Source of the DNA: Stenopsyche tienmushanensis
Taxonomy: Eukaryota; Arthropoda; Insecta; Trichoptera; Stenopsychidae
Length of the DNA stretch: 64,000 nucleotides
NCBI GenBank assembly: GCA_008973525.1
Contig: WACJ01000129.1
Coordinates: 896,882-960,881, forward strand
Direction of reading: 5' to 3'
The notes under the pieces are model-generated. The model saw only the letters and a list, made by a program, of their open reading frames with translations. It did no database searches and was not told the origin of the DNA. How positions within the stretch are numbered: position 1 is the stretch's first letter; each line of letters starts with the position of its first letter. The translations under genes and the position numbers were made by a program. Below are positions 22,109-34,769 of this stretch, in pieces.

Positions 22109-24363
22109 TCGATATGATCATATAATAACGATGAATAGCGTGTTTTTCGCTACATATATACTGCTAAATAAGACCTAAATTTAAACCCGGCCAAATTGAT
22201 TTTTTCCAAATTAGGTTTTAAAATTATGTCAAAAATCAATTGGTTTTTAATAATTTTGATAAAAACTAACATCCTAATATTTCCAATGGTTTTTGTACGA
22301 CAATGCAAATACAGTCTCAAGCCTCCTATAGCGCCAACTTCGTTTGCGGCGTCACTTGCACTTAAATACGTACAAATACAAAACACTTTCTATCCGATGA
22401 TTTGCATTTGGAACATTGCAGAAACAATTGTATTTTTATATATCGCTAATAAATTTGTACAACGAAATTCCGGGTTACATTTGAATCATCTTCATATTAA
22501 TGAATGCTTCTTTAGAACTTGTTGGATGTAGAAGCCAATGTTGAATATAATTGAAATATACAAGGCCTAGTCAAATCATGGCCAGAGCAAGTCCTTGCAA
22601 TTTCATTGCCACTCGTTGCTCCAAATGATCGATTAGCTTATTTTTCAAGCACAATTGTTTTGAATGTTGAAAATCTGCTTTATTTTGAATTTTTTCCCAT
22701 CCGAGACGACAATGTTCGAAACACTTGACTTATGCGCTTGTATAAGACAAAATTGACATATTCAATCCTCATAATATTGCATTTTAAAACTACCATAATT
22801 GATGTGGCAATCTGCAACAGAAATAAAAGTAATGATGCAAAACCAACACTTTTCAGTCGGGACGACAAATTATCCAATAAATTATGATCGTTTCGTGGCG
22901 TTATCTATGACACATTTTTAATCTTCATATAAATTATGCTTATTTATTAAATCAAATGCATCCGGATGCGTTTCAAATCGAATAAAAATATTTGATTTAA
23001 TAAAAAACGTATTAATAAAATATCGAAGGTGTATCATCCATCATTCATCGCTAATGGCGTTTGACGTATAAAATATGTTAAAAAATATATTTTTTAGGCA
23101 AAGTAAATATACAACTACCCCAATTTTCATTCTCACCTGTCTAGAAAACCCCTCGCTCACGTGGAAATCTGTTTACGAGTATCAGGCGAGCATAAAGGGG
23201 TGAGAGTAGAGCGCAGCAAAGGTTAAAGGTGAAGGGAAAAGCTTCGCCATGGATATCGTAAACCGCGGATCTTCCAACTTTGGGGTAGACCGTATCATAT
23301 TAAATTTATTCAAATTTAATTACGTTAAGTAAAACTGATTCTGACGTGCACTGTATTGTGTCCAAATATGACGCTTAGATGTTAGTACTATATAAAGTTT
23401 ACAAATGACGTCTTTTCGATTGATATAAGACATTTTATTTTAGTGGAAGATACTACAACTTCAATGGATAGGTATATATTGCAAAAACGCGTTTACATTA
23501 ATATTGAATAACGAACGAAAGATGCGTTTTTTTCAAGCAAGATTTTGTTTGGCCTTTATTTTAAATATTACACGAAAGCAACCCCCAGCTTAAAAATGAG
23601 GCATTTAAAATTGAAGGATTAAAAGATAAATAATTATTCTTTTGATCTTTCGCATTCATCGTGGGCGGATAAATAAAAAGCCCACTACACAAAGCTTTCT
23701 TTAAGACGAGGCAATTTTCCAAAGGGGTGCGTCTCGTATGAAAGACTCGTTCGTTATCGTTAATCAACTGGGCGAAATCGCCCCTGTTCTCTTTTGCCGC
23801 ATCGCAGGCCGTTAGGGCGAGACAAAGATTGAGAAGCACTGATTGCAAATGACACACGATCGGATTGATTTATTAGGGTCGGCAACTCGCATCCCCTCTA
23901 CGAGCCTCGCCGCTATCGGTCACCGGTATTAGGAGAGCATGAAAACTGAGCGCATGGACGAGCGCCGCTGACTCCCGAGGGGGTGGAAAATGGGAGCTGG
24001 GGGTGGCGAAAGAGGAGGCGGAGACACTGAAGAGGTATTTAGAGCACGAACGAAGGCAAGTGCGGTCCTACAATGGAAATTCTTTCGAAATTACGACGAA
24101 CAAATAATGAAAAACAAAGCATTTAAAATAAATATATTATCCACTGACTAAAGTCTTTGGTGCATTTGTATGATTTCTACGCGTTTTTAATGCAGATTTA
24201 TTGATTAAAATCAAACAGGTTAATCCAAGTGCATTGACACTGATATCTATAGAGGCATACCGGATGAACGTTCGGAATTCATTGGTGAAAATTCAATTCA
24301 ACATGATAAATTCAAATTAAATGAAAATCGAGACATTCCCGCCGAAATCTGGACGCTTGGAAA
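22109..24363. other. Mostly unique sequence; mariner A 3' end at 22432-22495
   Basis: tatatcgctaataaatttgt and acaacgaaattccgggttac match the mariner A right end. Otherwise no gene was recognised, and an open run of 111 codons at 22196-22531 has no motif. 23880-24010 is CpG/G-rich. Confidence 0.45.
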
Positions 24364-24830
24364 CAGTGGCGTAACTACTAATTAACGAGCTTAGGCGACG
24401 CATAGGGACAGTAACTATCTGTCTCTCTAATGTATACATATATACAGTACATATAATATATGTTATTCAAATTGTTATATTAATCTTTCCCTACCGGTGA
24501 TGTATTTACTACACATCGACTCTAATAATAGGAATATCGATATGAAATATAATAGATACGGGCTTCAGAATTTTTGTGTTGCTCCGTAATATAATTACGA
24601 ATCACATTAAAGTATTATAGTATATAAGTATTCATCTGCAGCGACGGAAATAAATAATTCATCAGCATTTAAATATCTGATGACGATACCTCCAACAAGT
24701 TTGGAGGCTGAGTCTGCATTTTCAGTAGCAGGTTGTCTGGCTACCAAAATCAAATTCAAACTAAATGACGAAACACTCGATGCTTTAATGTTACTTCGGA
24801 CATATTTTCAAAATAATATTTGATTTTTTT
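24364..24830 (+). mobile_element. hAT element remnant with terminal repeat (hAT2)
   Basis: The left end, cagtggcgtaactactaatt, is a canonical hAT start and is complemented at the end of hAT3 (27867-27883). It is followed by the family block (ctaccggtgatgtatttact, acacatcgactctaataata). The C-terminal transposase coding then begins at once, so the N-terminal and catalytic parts are deleted. Confidence 0.75.
24611..24823 (+). pseudogene. hAT transposase C-terminal dimerisation domain
   Basis: A 70-residue open run ends at TGA 24821-24823. The motif TIPPTSLEAESAFSVAG, then CLATKIKFKLNDETLDALML and LRTYFQ is the hATC dimerisation region. The family form is (T/S)IPPTS.E.ERAFS.AG...TK.R..L.D.TLDAL.FL. 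The zinc-finger BED and RNase H-like parts are missing. The domain is surprisingly free of stops, unlike the mariner remnants nearby. Confidence 0.85.
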
Positions 24831-24839
24831 AATGTTTCA

Positions 24840-25223
24840 TTTATCTATTTTTGAATTGTATTTTTATCTTAAATATAATATAATAAAACTTAATAAAACA
24901 CTATTATTTTTTACCAAAGTTGTATATTTTACTAGTATATTATACAGAGGCATTATTTTTTATAGTTTATAATAAGATAATGTGTGGTATCTCTCAAAAC
25001 ATAGACCTAAATGGAGACCAGGTTTTTTAAAATTTTATTTTGTATATTCGTTAGTTTCGGACAGGCGAAACACTATGAAGAATCATAAAAACCAATATTC
25101 CTTTCTAAATACTGTCCTAAACACGATACGCGAAATAAAATCACATGATTTTTAATTTGAGTGGGGAAAAAATGTAGAAACAAAATGTCGAGCCAGACTC
25201 GACATAGGACCGCAAAGAGTTAA
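24840..25223 (-). mobile_element. TTAA element P4, end fragment
   Basis: It ends gactcgacataggaccgcaa and agagttaa at 25196-25223, the complement of the P4 end. The inverted pair atgtcgag/ctcgacat (complement) sits just inside. The inner boundary is uncertain. It abuts P3 copy f exactly at a TTAA of the P3 sequence. Confidence 0.6.
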
Positions 25224-25310
25224 CACTGTTGATATTATTGGACTCCATAATAGCGTTTCAAATAGAACTATTTTTGGTACGAAGACCACCAAAGATCTAA
25301 TCAGAAACTA
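25220..25310 (+). mobile_element. TTAA element P3, fragment f
   Basis: ttaacactgttgatattatt, then ggactccataatagcgtttc and aaatagaac match the P3 interior. P4 occupies the TTAA. Confidence 0.6.
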
Positions 25311-26576
25311 AATTACTTATTCCATTTTTATAAAAGTCTGCATTTTAAGAATTAATACATTTTTGAATTACTTCAGTTTCAGAAATATTTGGCTTTTTTG
25401 CATGGGTTTTGAAATTTTAAGAAATCCAAATGTTTAATCTAATAGTACAACGTATCAAGAATATTAGACCAAAGTTTCAAGGCAATATTATCTTTTTACT
25501 TTTACATACTACCTTTTTAATCACGATCGATCTTTGTCAGATTCCGACTCTTCATACGCTATGCCCTAATATACAGAGCACGCGCTTATAATTTAAAGTA
25601 TCCATATGAAAGCGTGGACATTTCCAATTCATAATTTGAATGTGTGTGTTTAAAATTAAATGTTTGAGATTGTATATTTCACATTTCGCAATCGAGGACA
25701 CATTGTTGAGGATTGATTCAAATTATTTACTCAAAACGCCTCTCGTCCGCATAGGACCCCGTTAGGGCTGATTAGGGCGAAGAGTGGAATGGAATATTCC
25801 AGAATAAGACGTCTGAGAGTCCGCCACTCCTGCAGGAGAGAACCCTCAGGACACAAAAGGCCAGCCTGCCGCACCGAGCGTGTTGTAAAATTATGGAAAA
25901 TACTAGGGAGCCTGAAGCTCACTCGAGCGACGAGTACGTAGGAGACCTGCGAAATGATAAAATATTTGCTACCAAACTGACTATATATTTTCCACAGTGT
26001 TAAACAGTCCACCGAGCAATAAAGTCTAATCTTGAACGCAATTCATGGACATACATCCTACGTCAAGTCAATTAAATTGATTAAATTATTTTGATTGGAT
26101 TCCCACGCGTGAGATTTGGCATCAAATTAAATTCAGCATGGAATAAGAACGATGCAGGAGGTATTCATGCAAAAGTATGATCTTTCATATGTTCGATTCC
26201 AGAATATGACCTGATTTATTGAAGCTTTTCGTTCAATCTCATTAAATGATGCGAGATATTGATCCTCGTTTTAATACCTAGTAGTAAATGACTTCTTTTG
26301 AATCCCACTAAGCACATAAAAGCGCCTTTTTCCATGAATGTTGACCTTTGCAGGGGATGTTGTAGGCTGACCAGGGTCTATCTATGACCTTTGTAATTCT
26401 GGGTTATCGTAATATACCCATTTTTCATTGCGAGTCACCCTACAAAAACATTTTAATTGTATTAAATATCAATAATACGCAAGGAATGAAATGCAGTATT
26501 CATTACTGAAAATTGTAGCGAGATCAAGCTATCAACTTTCTGAATTTAAACAAGATAATTTTTGCATAACTTAATA
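25311..26576. other. Unique sequence, no gene recognised
   Basis: No motif or repeat match was seen. Confidence 0.45.
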
Positions 26577-26720
26577 CGAGTCATCTAGAAAGTATGATCA
26601 CAAGGGTTCGTGATGCCGGGGAATCCTAACGGCCATTTTGTTCAGTCACAGTAAATTCTTCCGACAAAGAGGTCGTCGCGCATCCTCGCCACGTGCGAAA
26701 TCCACGATGATAAATAGTTT
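26577..26720 (+). mobile_element. mariner F2, 5' end only
   Basis: acgagtcatctagaaagtat at 26577, then the shared leader ttttgttcagtcacagtaaa and ttcttccgac. The transposase is missing. Confidence 0.55.
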
Positions 26721-27421
26721 AACATATTTGTGAATTTCAATTGAATACAAGCATTTTTTGATACTACATAATGTGATATCTTATGTCTTTTGGTTGGTGG
26801 CGAGGGATAATACACTGCATATCCGTAATTGCGAGCAATACCAAACGAACGCCCCCTAGTGGTGCTCTCTGAACTAAATAAGCATTTTAATGGGATATAA
26901 GATAGATAATGCGTAAGCGGGCTCACGGCGATACATGGAGGGCGTCTTATATATTTTGTAAACAAATTAAATTTTCATAATGGGAGCGTTTTTGTAAGGG
27001 CGGGCCTTGCCGTTCGATCGTTAGTCGGCCGCCGTAAAGCTGACACGCGTGGCTAGGGCGGTCTACGGCGTAGCTCTCGCTCGTGGGGCGGTTACGCCAT
27101 ATTGACCCCCGTAGGCATTCGCCGCTCCTGATACCCAGACTTCATTTTCTAACTTCAAAACTCAAAACCCCACCACCCTAATTGCGCTCTACGTATGTTA
27201 TCGAGGCGCCCACCTTCTACGTGTCGCAACAACTCATACCCGATAATTATTCTTCGCCTATCGTAGCTACCATTTACGGCAATTAAAACTTCAGCCTTTG
27301 TGTAACGAAACGCTGAAATTTCGTTTGTTATCCGATAAAGCTTAATTTCACCGACTCTCTGATTGTCCTAAGTTTACTTCGGTTTTGAATATTTCCTCGC
27401 GAGTCGCACATGAGTGCGCAT
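26721..27421. other. Unique sequence with a CpG-rich block at 26990-27130
   Basis: No gene or repeat was recognised. Confidence 0.45.
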
Positions 27422-27490
27422 TTAACCTTCTGAATGGTAAACGACGATATATCGTCGATTGTGAATTCAATGAGGACTGCAATATTGGCC
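27422..27490 (+). repeat. TTAA element P2, solo left end
   Basis: TTAA at 27422, then ccttctgaatggtaaacgac and gatatatcgtcgattgtg. The palindrome acgatatatcgt and flanking cgattgtg are identical to the P2 ends at 56580 and 58925. It lies immediately where the hAT3 coding is cut off. Confidence 0.6.
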
Positions 27491-27493
27491 CTT

Positions 27494-27883
27494 TGATGAC
27501 TTCAAAATGCTCTGGATCTGATTTTGGAAGCCAGGCAACCTGGTGCTGAAAATGCACGCTCAGCCTCCACACTAGTTGAAGGTATCGTCATTCCTGATTT
27601 CCCAACAAATTATTTATTTATGTCGCTGCAGATGAATACTTATAAACTATAATACTTTGATGTGATTTGTAATTATATTACGGAGGAATACAAAAATTTT
27701 GAACCCCGTATCTATTATATTTCATATCGATATTGCCATTATTAGAGTCGAGGTGTAGTAAATACATCACCGGTAGGGAAAGGCTAATATAACAATTTAA
27801 AAACATATATGTACTGTATATATAGATTAGACAGTTACTGCCCTTAGGCGTCGCATAAGCTTGCCAATTAGTAGTTATGCCAG
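27494..27883 (-). mobile_element. hAT element remnant (hAT3)
   Basis: The outer end, complement of aattagtagttatgcca at 27867-27882, matches the hAT2 start. Inside are catcaccggtagggaaaggc, agagtcgaggtgtagtaaat and ctgcagatgaatactta. It then runs into dimerisation-domain coding. Confidence 0.7.
27502..27591 (-). pseudogene. hAT dimerisation domain, second copy
   Basis: On the minus strand it reads MTIPSTSVEAERAFSAPG then CLASKIRSRAF and stop. It is closer to the family consensus (SVEAERAFS) than the hAT2 copy, but the frame ends early next to the P2 end. Confidence 0.75.
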
Positions 27884-28690
27884 GAAAAAGTGAAGATGCG
27901 TTCCATGGATTTTAAAAACGCATAACTTTGAAACAGCTATATAAAATATATCCAAAATCGCATTAAAAAAAAAAAAAAAACGGGGAAACAATAAGGCAAT
28001 AAAAAGTCACATTTTTGGTGATGTCTGACATCTGGCATCTCAGTGTCAATGTCATCTTTTTTCTGTTTAGATTTTCTTTTTCCAACAATATATTTTATAG
28101 TTAGTAAAGATGTCATTATAGTCCCTAGCTCAAAAAAAATAAATCACAAAATGGTGACTATTTAAAAAAAAAATCAATCAAGTAATTTTTTGGTCTTATT
28201 TTGTTACAGATTTAATTTTTTTTTAAATAGTTAAAAAATTAATTTTGACATAAATCTGGTAGGAATAATAGAGGGTTATATAGAGAAAATTAATACACAG
28301 TTTGAAGTAAATTAATCAATTAAAATTTGAGATATGATGTCAACCGTTTTGAAAAAAGTAGTTTCGAGAAAAACGCGTTAAAATATTTCATTCTGGTAGT
28401 TTCCGCGTCACTAAAATAGCTATAACTTCGTAAGTATTTGGTATTTTGGAAATTCCTTTGGAGAATATATTTTTAAAAGTCGAAACATTGAAACAATGCA
28501 AAAAAAAAAAGAAAACATTTTTTTCAAAAGTCCCAAATTATAATTTTTTCCAAATTTGGGTTAGTTTTGATGATTTATTTCCTATTTTATCCGAAATATT
28601 TCGATACGTACTCTTTATTGAATTTTAAAAAAAGACTTAAAAACCCCGCATAACTTCGAAATCGCACAAAAAGAGTTTTGATTGTATGCT
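27884..28690 (+). mobile_element. Composite: Q-like sequence split by P4 interior
   Basis: Q-like flanks are 27910-27975 (aaaacgcataactttgaaac) and 28630-28680 (aaaccccgcataacttcgaa). Between them is P4 interior (aaatttgagatatgatgtca, accgttttgaaaaaagtagt, cgcgtcactaaaatagctat) shared with 16860 and 44400. The ends are not clear. Confidence 0.5.
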
Positions 28691-30115
28691 CGTTATAACC
28701 GATTTCGCGTGTATTGCAATGGTTTTGACATAGAAATATTATAAAATATTGCATGTTAAATGTGTACGAACGTTAATTGAATGACGCAGTGTACGAAAAA
28801 TTAAAAATAAATCATAAATTATTGTTCGGTGATTCATATTCATCGCTGAAATTCTAATTATTTTCGTTTTTGCCACAATGATTCATTCGATTTTAGTCAA
28901 AATATTGGATGATGAATCGTCAAATGTTGCGGGAAATTGAATCAGTCCGTTGAAGGAAAACCATAAGAAAATTGTTACGATGCTCGGGACCAAATCGTCC
29001 CGAGTCCCAGAGCTGCATAAAACATCGTCCCGGAGTAACGACATCCGTTCTCCAGCGAGCCCCTTCCGGTTGTCCTGCGCGTCTATTTTCCGGTCTCTGT
29101 TTCAATAAGGAGCCGAAACGAGCTCGTATCCGCAAACCGTTACGCGACGTAACCGCCTTTTACGGCCTCGTCCCGTAACAATAACGGATCATTTTGCAGA
29201 TCGCGTACCGCCGTGGACTTTAACACGCATCGGCAATAAAAACTGATCGAAAGACGATCCACTCCCGAGGATTTGTGGACGAGTTTCGACGTGGCGTCGC
29301 CCTAATTCGATCCCACGACGAGCTGTCGCTAATCGTGTTTTTTCGTGTTTATCAGGACGCAAAGGGTGAAAACGTTTGGTTTTATCACGTAAACGTGCGG
29401 TAAAGCGGTCTACCGAAGTTAATGTCGAAGTTTAGGTATCTTGTTAGAGCACAACTTGGCAAGGGTCCGTATTTGTATATTAGTTTGGCGATAAAACACG
29501 AATCCTTCCAAGCCGCCCCGGAACATTCGTGCCTGCGTAGTTTCGCCACTTTATTGATTTTAGCATAGTTCAATTGACAAACGCAAGAAAAATAGCCGGA
29601 TACGTCTATTTTCATCAATTTTATGAGATACGGGGAAGTGCGTCACTACAGCGGCGAAGCCTTCGAAGCATTAAGCCGCGATTATCAACTGTGGCCCGGA
29701 AGAAGGACGCTTAATGTGATAATTCGATATTCTCGGAAGCTGCCACGAAGCACCGAGAAGAAATAAAAGAAAGATTATCCGACTCGAATTTATATCAGAC
29801 GACGCACTCGGACGAGTAATTTGTCCAAGAATGGCTACAGAGACCTTCGTCTCTAATAGTGAAATAGCAAGGAACGTAAACTGAATTACAATCGAAACCG
29901 GAAAGCCTTCAAAATATGATATATTTATATGCCCCATTTGATATAATTATCTGGAAAAATTCAATATACAGTTCCTCATTATTTCTATAACAAATTAAAA
30001 CACAGAATAACGTATTGTTTACAATTAACAATTCATAATTTGTATCATAAGCACTTTGCTTGAAAGGGATTGAAAATGAAGCGTTATGGATCGCCTTTTG
30101 CAAATTTGAGAATGT
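28691..30115. other. Unique CpG-dense sequence (strongest at 28960-29560)
   Basis: No domain was recognised. Open frames occur on both strands at 28920-29178, as expected from composition. Confidence 0.45.
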
Positions 30116-30540
30116 ATAGACGTGTATGGGCACCTTTACAGTACGACTAGGGATTCCAGCCCGCAGCCAAAATTTCAAACCCGGGATTTCGAGACTGCAT
30201 TAGACCATCCCGGGATCCCGGGACCGAGATCGTTATCAGATATTTAAATACTAGTCCAACTTGATGAACGTATAATACCATCAATGTGACTGATAAAATT
30301 TCTTTCTGCCGAGACTAAATCTCGCAAAATTCCCGATATCCCGACAAATTATTTATTTCCGTCGCTGCAGATGAATACTCAAATACTATAATACTATGAT
30401 GTGATTCGCAATTATATTACGAAGGAATACATAAATTCTGAAGGCCGTATCTATTATATTTCATACCGATATTCCCATTATTAGAGGCGAGGTGTAGTAA
30501 ATACATCACCGGTAGGGGAAGGTTAATATAACAAATATGC
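30116..30540 (-). mobile_element. hAT-family non-autonomous copy (hAT4) with a P3 scrap
   Basis: 30116-30146 (agacgtgtatgggcaccttt) is P3-type. 30300-30530 carries the hAT blocks aaattatttatttccgtcgc, tgcagatgaatac and tacatcaccggtaggggaag. GC-rich catcccgggatcccgggacc at 30206 is a local palindrome. Confidence 0.55.
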
Positions 30541-30719
30541 GAGATTCCTCATGAAAGGGTTATGTTGCTATATCTGTTATTGGATGAAAGCGATATTCAT
30601 GGTCTTTAACGTAATGATTTCCATTAATTACCTTTCACATTTAGAATAAATACATTAATTTTTCCATTATTTGTTTATGGATTGTTCATAAATTGAAGTT
30701 GTGTGATATAACTGCCACC

Positions 30720-30858
30720 TGCGGCGGTGTATCTACCATTTTGCATCAAAATTTGTCCACGAGAAAGCTTTGTTTGAAGTGGATACCGCGTTTGCTCAGA
30801 GTCGATCAAAAATAACAACGCGTCCAAAATTCAGAGCGCTGTTTGGAGTCGTTATAGC
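30720..30858 (+). pseudogene. mariner transposase N-terminal fragment
   Basis: CGGVSTILHQNLSTRKLCLK then WIPRLLRVDQK, one stop, and QRVQNSERCLE matches the mariner stretch (S.GSVHTILH..L..RK...RWVPR.L..DQK..R...). It is short and isolated, with no terminal repeats nearby. Confidence 0.75.
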
Positions 30859-32161
30859 GTAATAAAAATATTTTTTTAAAGCGTCATGTAATCAAACTTG
30901 AATAAAATCGAATTTTGCCTTTTATTATTAGTCATTCTATGAACTTATTGAGTGATGTTTTATATCGGCATTATTTTCAATTTTTTATTTATTTATAAAT
31001 TTAATTGTTTGTAAAATACAACGATAATGTGCTCGGACATTATGCACCCAAATCAATACATGCGTCACGCATTGAAAGGATTAAATGGGTAACAATTATC
31101 AAAATGAATTAAATCAAGATAAGCTCTATGTTATAAGATAAAAGCCATCAATCGCATAAAAATGGTAATAGCAGCATTTCGATACGTTTCTTGATATGTC
31201 GATATAATTTTAAGCCCTAATATTAATACAAATCGATGGGATACAACGATTATTTTGTTTCAGATATTTCAATAATATCAAAATTGATCATTATCCTATA
31301 TGATGACAGTCTGTTACAAAAAATTCCGAGAATAGAAACGTAATACGCATCAAAATCTATTTATTCGAGTCATTTAGCGCTTACTTGGGCTAATGATGTG
31401 AACGCGATCCGTCATATTCGTGTGTCGAACAATTCGTTAAATATTACTTTTACAAATTACCAAATTAGTAAGGCTTTCGTTACATATAATCAATCCGAGC
31501 ATATTCAATTTATAATCGCCCATGATGATCATTGTCTTTCATTACATTTCCAACTGTCCGAGTTTCATTTTGACGTTCATTTTCATAGTTTTCCCTCTAT
31601 TTGCATGAAAATAATTTTGCTTCAGCATATTAATAGAAAAATTAAAACATTTTGCGAGCATCTTTTTCGTTTCTGCTATGTAAATTGGCAAATATTTTTC
31701 ACTTTTGAATAAATCCTCAATCGAGTAAATTCCATCCCGTTGAAATACTATGATAAATGTTATCTCTCCGCCGTAATTTTGAATTCGTTTATAGCGTTTG
31801 TGTCGATTATCTGTCCTAAATAAACGTATTCCTTTATAGCCGCTAATTTTCAAAGGTCCTATTTACCCATTAAGATCGCTTTTCCTTTCCAGTGACTGCA
31901 ATCTCAGTAATTAAAGGTAAGTGGGTGATAAATGCTCATGTAATACCAGCGTAAGAGTTTTAGGGTTGCTGAAGGGTGTTCGACAAATAAAGTATAAGGA
32001 TAAAGTATTTTCGCAAAGCTTGAATTGTTATTAAAAAATAGCTAAAATATATGGCTGTGTGTTGTGTAATATACAATAAAATAGACTTGCTGGTGGTGTA
32101 GTGGCTGCTTTATGATTTATTATATTATATATATACAAGTTTCACTTCAAAACATCAAACA
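30859..32161. other. Unique sequence, no gene recognised
   Basis: Opposed open frames at 31398-31853 lack motifs. Confidence 0.45.
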
Positions 32162-32848
32162 TACGAGGGTTATTTAGAAAATAAGGCGCACCTGGGGTGT
32201 AGGGGTGATCTTAATGGTCAGTTTAATTGGTCCCGCGCGTTTGTCGGCCATTTTGTTCAGCCACAGTAAATTCTTCCGATGGAAAGGTCATCGCGCACTC
32301 TCACCACCTTTTGTCATGCGAAATCTGCGCAATTATCAGTTTTTTTTGATTTTACAGAACAATACTAATTTGACTAATTTGTTCAGAGAAGGTTATATTG
32401 ATGCTCACAACGAGGCAAGGAGGCGTTTGACACGGGAGGGAGAAGCTTTTCAGGACTGTATCATGACGGGGTGTGATCTATGAGATGTGGGTGTATCCCT
32501 ACATCTCAGAATCCAGAAGACAATCACTTCAGTGGCGTCATTCATCTTCCCCAGACATTAAAAAGTTCAAGACCACAAGGGGGTGAATTTTATACTTAAA
32601 AGGACTATCATTGATGCAGTGGTTTAATACAGTACCATACAAATACTCAGAAAAACCATTCAGAATTGCATAAGGGAAAAGCTGACCCGGAAAGTCAGCC
32701 TCCTGCATGACTACGCCAAGTCCCACACTGTGTGAGCTTCACAGAAGCTACTGACATGGATGGACTGGACTTATTGGATGGAATATTGTCCCCCAATCAT
32801 CCTATCGATCCAATATAAATGTTGTAACCTTACTTTCTGGATTTTTTC
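32162..32848 (+). mobile_element. mariner F3, internally deleted, both ends present
   Basis: The left end is tacgagggttatttagaaaa; the right end, tgtaaccttactttctggat, is complementary in part. The leader ttttgttcagccacagtaaa is shared with F1 and F2. The transposase pieces are LFREGYIDAHNEARRRLT, REGEAFQDCIMTG and, in another frame, YISESRRQSLQWRHSSSP then DIKKFKT. These span the region around the first catalytic Asp. The remainder is missing, so the copy is about half the usual 1.3 kb. Confidence 0.78.
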
Positions 32849-34769
32849 CCATTTTCTCCAATTATTGGCAGTAAAGGTTTGCATTCGTTGGGGATAGATT
32901 TGAGGGTTGGTCATAATTAATTTCGAATAATTTCACATTGCATTCGCATCCTCTGGGAGCCTCTGCTTCGTGATCGTTGCCGTATCACAAATGGTAAATA
33001 AATTAAAGTGTGGTCGAATGAGCGGTCGGAGATAAAGAATCGCCCCCTCTGCAGAGGTAAAATACGGATTTCCGTCGCGTATGCTGCGAGTCCATCTCGG
33101 GGCTGTAGAGCCCTGTCGACAGCCCGTCTCTTCTTATCAAGGCCCTTCAAGCTAAGATCAATCAGCTAAGCGGGCCTTGGGAGACGGAGAGGGGCCAAAC
33201 GCAACAAATCTAATTGTAAAATGATGATTAATTTTCGGTTCCTCTTCTTTCTATGAAAAAACAATGCGACTCACCGGTGAGTCGCTAGCGCTTAAGTAGC
33301 TTTAAGATTCGTTAATGATCATGATTTTTTTATACCGCATAACAATTTAGCTTTTGGCATCGACCACAAAAACATGATCAAGGGAAAATAATTTAAATTT
33401 TCCATATACATAATCATACAAGTTTCTTAAAAGGCCTTGTTCTTAATTTTGATCCCACTTTGATATTGTTTTTATATGAATAAATACGCAAAAAACTTAA
33501 GCGTATATATATTTTAGACTTAATACAATCCCATTCCTTTTGTTATTTTCTTCTTTGACCTTATTCGTTAGCTAAATATGTCTCGAAAACACATTTCTTT
33601 CCTTCGAGGATATTCTATAAATTTTAATCAAAGCGTTATACGTATTTATGTCCCAGCGCGAATTTTTAGTCCAAGTCGAAAATGAACTGTTTATATCAAC
33701 ATTTGCGGATTAACAATACTGATCCTGTATTCGGATTATTGCACATTCCTGGTATTATGTATTTATTTTGGTATTAAGCGAATGATGGATGAGTCGCCGC
33801 ACAGAAATACATCAGCGAACGCTTTGCAATCCGATTATACTGCACAATAAATCTTTTTTTTATTATCGCCTTTGTGTACACTCAATACAGATTCTAGGCT
33901 GCAAAGCCGTTAAAAAATAGTGCTTCTCGAAGATAAATACGAGCAAAATTTCCACATGCAAATACGGCCCGAGTCCGAGCGACACGAATCCCAAAGTCAT
34001 GCAAATTTTCCACTTTTTCACGCGACGGCCCTAATATTGTAAACAAATAATGACTACAACGACCCGAGACTGACTCAGATGTGGTCTTTTGTTATGTGGC
34101 ACGCTTCGGGTCGTTAGCACTCACCAACTTCCAGCCCTATCGATCCTCCGCAATGGAAGAAAGCTCGCCGTTGCGAAGCACCGCGACGAAAGCTCGACGA
34201 TTAAGCTCTCCTCAGTCGGAATTCCGCATTGCCATGCATTGATAATAAATATCAAATGTGAACCTTCGTCGAGTTCAATTTGGATTTGTGGAAGAGCTTG
34301 GATTTATGAGAACCGGAAGATTCGAAGAAATTGAATTTGGGCATTAAATTCATACGATTTGTTGTGGAAATGTAATACTGTAGTCTTAACATGCGTCCAT
34401 GTTATAATACGAAGATGGTCCCAAATTCAAGTCACATCCCAAAATATTAATCAAATGCTATTTGATATTTTTAAATATTGAAAGTATATAGGGTCATCCA
34501 AATAAACACTAAAGATCAGTTTATTACGATGCTTATAAATCTCAGAAAGCACTCGATTCTAATTAAAAAACGAAGATGTGGAATTAAAACGCTATATTAT
34601 AACATATAACAGTCCTAGAACATGTCACTCAATAAGTTCGTAGGATGGTTCGAAAGTTCACAGTTTTATCACAATTGCAAATCGCTCAAATTTGAAATTT
34701 GTTCAAGAAAACAATAAATTTATAAATGTCGATAATCCCCGTCCCCTCTGATTATTGAGGTAAACATAG
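32849..34769. other. Unique sequence; a TTAA-type end at 33266-33295
   Basis: 33850-34320 is CpG-rich. An 81-codon frame at 34089 has no motif. Otherwise nothing was seen. Confidence 0.45.
33266..33295 (-). repeat. TTAA element P6 end with 20-bp palindrome
   Basis: On the minus strand TTAA is followed by gcgcta and then GCGACTCACCGGTGAGTCGC (33266-33285), a perfect palindrome. The same 16-bp core occurs at 60910-60925 beside TTAA. Confidence 0.5.

Noticed and set aside
22196..22531. 111-codon hydrophobic plus-strand frame
   Set aside because: AT-driven Ile/Phe-rich translation; its end overlaps a mariner A terminal repeat.
26185..26200. gttcgattcc, resembling a tRNA T-arm
   Set aside because: No acceptor stem, D-arm or anticodon arm could be fitted around it.
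29385..29618. Minus-strand frame in CpG-dense unique DNA
   Set aside because: No motif and no splice-site context; likely composition.
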